Assembly: GCF_001418205.1 (NCBI RefSeq)
Contig: NZ_LIQF01000004.1
Location: forward strand, 186,001 to 250,000
Source: Marinomonas fungiae
GTDB lineage: Bacteria > Pseudomonadota > Gammaproteobacteria > Pseudomonadales > Marinomonadaceae
DNA: 64,000 nucleotides
Direction: 5' to 3'
Shown piece by piece: positions 62,627 to 64,000 of this stretch (position 1 is its first letter; every line of letters begins with the position of its first letter). The notes below the pieces were generated by a model. That model did no database searches, was not told the origin of the DNA, and saw only the letters and a list, made by a program, of their open reading frames with translations. The translations under genes and the position numbers were made by a program.

Positions 62627-62986
62627 ATGATGAGCAACTTTGGCGAGCTACGCCAGCCTCTTCAGTCACTGAAGTGGGCGGCTCGTCTGAATGCGTTTGT
62701 TTTGGCTATCGTAGCGGTGAACTTAATCATTTTCCCGCTAGGTGGCGCTTACGATCCGAGTGACTTTTTCCAAACGGTCTTTAAGGACCTCCCGCTTATC
62801 TCTCTGTATGCCTTTTTCGGTATTATCAGCCTCTTTGTGTTTGTCTACTGGTTATTCATGTCCAGTGGGCAATTTATGTTGCCGGAAAAAAACCGTCGCA
62901 ACATAAAGCCACCCCGTCAGGTGGTTATTCGACAAGTCCATTACCGTACGGTATCTGCTTGTCGTGCACCCCCAGTTTCTGCTTAA
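62627..62986 (+). CDS. Small hypothetical membrane protein upstream of cyoA
   Basis: A 119-residue protein from ATG 62627; a longer form from 62567 is possible. It has two hydrophobic helices (about residues 24-38 and 56-76) and a basic C-terminal tail ending V-S-A. No family recognised. It precedes cyoA by 162 bp on the same strand. The start is uncertain because no clear ribosome binding site is present. Confidence 0.55.
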   Translation: MMSNFGELRQPLQSLKWAARLNAFVLAIVAVNLIIFPLGGAYDPSDFFQTVFKDLPLISLYAFFGIISLFVFVYWLFMSSGQFMLPEKNRRNIKPPRQVVIRQVHYRTVSACRAPPVSA

Positions 62987-63148
62987 AGAGTTTTGTTGAG
63001 CGTTAAATTCATTCTTTGGAATGAACTTAGTGTTCATGTGCTCTTTGGGCACGCGCAAAGCTCCTCCGCGGAAAAGTTACCGGCCTGAGCCGGTCTGAAA
63101 TCCTGTCATCGTTTCGATGTCAGCCTACGTCAATCTAGGGTTAGAGGA

Positions 63149-64000
63149 TGAATCTCTTGTTAACTCGTAACTTAAGTAAAGTCGCTTTGGCAGCACTAGT
63201 AGTTTTACTAGCTGGTTGTCAGGGTGGTGTGCTTGACCCGAAAGGACAAATCGGTGTGATGGAGAAGGAGCTGATTATTACAGCGACTATCCTGATGCTG
63301 CTTGTTGTGGTTCCGGTGATTCTCATGACACTTTACTTCGCGTGGAAATATCGCGAAGGTCGTGGTGAAGCATATGAACCAAAATGGTCACACTCCACTA
63401 AAATTGAAACCGTGGTATGGGTTATTCCAATTATCATCATCGCGATTCTTGGTGTAATCACTTACAAATCAACGCATGCGTTGAACCCATACAAGCCTAT
63501 CGAATCTGACGAAGAGCCGATCACTGTTGAGGTGGTATCTCTTAACTGGAAATGGTTATTCATTTACCCAGATCTTGGTATCGCAACGGTAAATGAGTTG
63601 GCGTTCCCTGCGAATGTTCCAGTGAACTTCCGCATTACTTCAGCAGGTACAATGAACTCATTCTTCATCCCTCAATTAGGTAGCCAAATCTACTCTATGG
63701 CGGGCATGGAAACGAAACTTCATTTGATTGCTGATGAGCCAGGTACGTTCGATGGTATCTCTGCAAACTACTCAGGTCATGGCTTTACAGGCATGAAATT
63801 CGAAGCGATCGCGACACCAACTCGTGAAGACTTCCAAGAGTGGGTTGCTGGCGTAAAAGCAAACGGTGAAGCGCTAACAACTGAGCGTTATGAAGCGCTT
63901 GTAGAGCCAACTGAATACCACCCAGTTGAGTACTTCGGTACTGTTAAAGATGGTTTGTTCTTCGACATCATCTGGGAATACATGGGCGACATGGGTCGTA
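63149..64000 (+). CDS. cyoA: Cytochrome bo ubiquinol oxidase subunit II, partial
   Basis: The frame is open for 284 codons to the right edge. It has an N-terminal lipoprotein signal with lipobox L-L-A-G-C24. Two transmembrane helices (about 42-64 and 85-105) are followed by the cupredoxin-like domain (E-V-V-S-L-N-W-K-W-L-F-I-Y-P, M-N-S-F-F-I-P-Q-L-G-S-Q-I-Y). These are CyoA features: the copper-binding cysteines of cytochrome c oxidase subunit II are absent. AGGG precedes the ATG by 7 bases. It starts the cyo operon, which continues beyond the window. Confidence 0.93.

Noticed and set aside
1..64000. CRISPR arrays, tRNA and rRNA genes, complete transposases
   Set aside because: Looked for regularly spaced repeats, CCA-ended cloverleaf-like regions and transposase motifs by eye; none was convincing. 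A tRNAscan or ISfinder search was not possible here.

Overview
The window reads as a chromosomal segment of a marine, metabolically versatile gammaproteobacterium. The choline-sulfate and choline genes, TRAP transporter, Na+-coupled symporter, doubled gamma-glutamyl-polyamine pathway genes and cyo oxidase together suggest an Oceanospirillales member such as Marinomonas. This genus-level guess comes from gene content only. Genes are densely packed, with many transporter and LysR-type regulator units. I saw no rRNA, tRNA, CRISPR array or complete insertion sequence.

Layout. (1) 1-4 kb: a truncated serine hydrolase, a small TPR-like gene behind a Fur-box-like site, and MocR and LysR regulators. 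(2) 4-8 kb: choline sulfatase (betC) followed by two near-duplicate choline-binding periplasmic proteins (choX type), each with its own terminator and no permease or ATPase beside them. (3) 8-13 kb: a flavin-binding protein, an acetyltransferase, a K+/H+ antiporter and an AGCS amino-acid symporter. (4) 12.8-25.5 kb: two gamma-glutamylpolyamine synthetases, two FAD oxidases, an aldehyde dehydrogenase, a class I amidotransferase and TetR, LuxR and LysR regulators. A matching 22-bp inverted repeat sits in both synthetase promoter regions. The cluster is interrupted at 16.4-17.6 kb by a lone integron-type gene cassette with an attC site and by dispersed repeats.

(5) 25.5-31 kb: a bestrophin-like channel, regulators, and a KAP-family P-loop NTPase abutting a truncated alcohol dehydrogenase remnant, which looks like an insertion scar. 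(6) 30.7-35.4 kb: a LysR regulator, a DctPQM TRAP transporter with an intrinsic terminator between dctP and dctQ, and a VanX-like D-Ala-D-Ala dipeptidase. (7) 35.4-39.4 kb: a sucrose phosphorylase unit with an MFS carrier, a LacI repressor and a perfect LacI-type operator. (8) 39.5-47 kb: a COG0523 zinc metallochaperone behind a Zur-like box, small zinc-ribbon and RHH proteins, a MocR/EamA pair and assorted small enzymes. (9) 47.1-51.3 kb: an arsenic cluster (ArsJ, GAPDH, ArsR, thioredoxin-like protein, ArsP-like permease). (10) 51.4-56.3 kb: LysR/OYE, SMR and EamA exporters and small proteins.

(11) 56.2-62.4 kb: the most interesting region. A DgcZ-like diguanylate cyclase with a zinc-binding CZB domain lies beside a Nik/Cnt/Opp-type ABC importer operon. 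A Zur-box-like palindrome lies at the operon promoter. A second, perfect one lies in the gap towards dgcZ, ahead of a short non-coding stretch that ends in a strong terminator. With the Zur-like site at 40.65 kb, these sites suggest a zinc-starvation regulon in this region that couples metal or metallophore import to c-di-GMP signalling and possibly a small RNA. (12) 62.5-64 kb: a small membrane protein and the start of the cyo operon, truncated by the window end.
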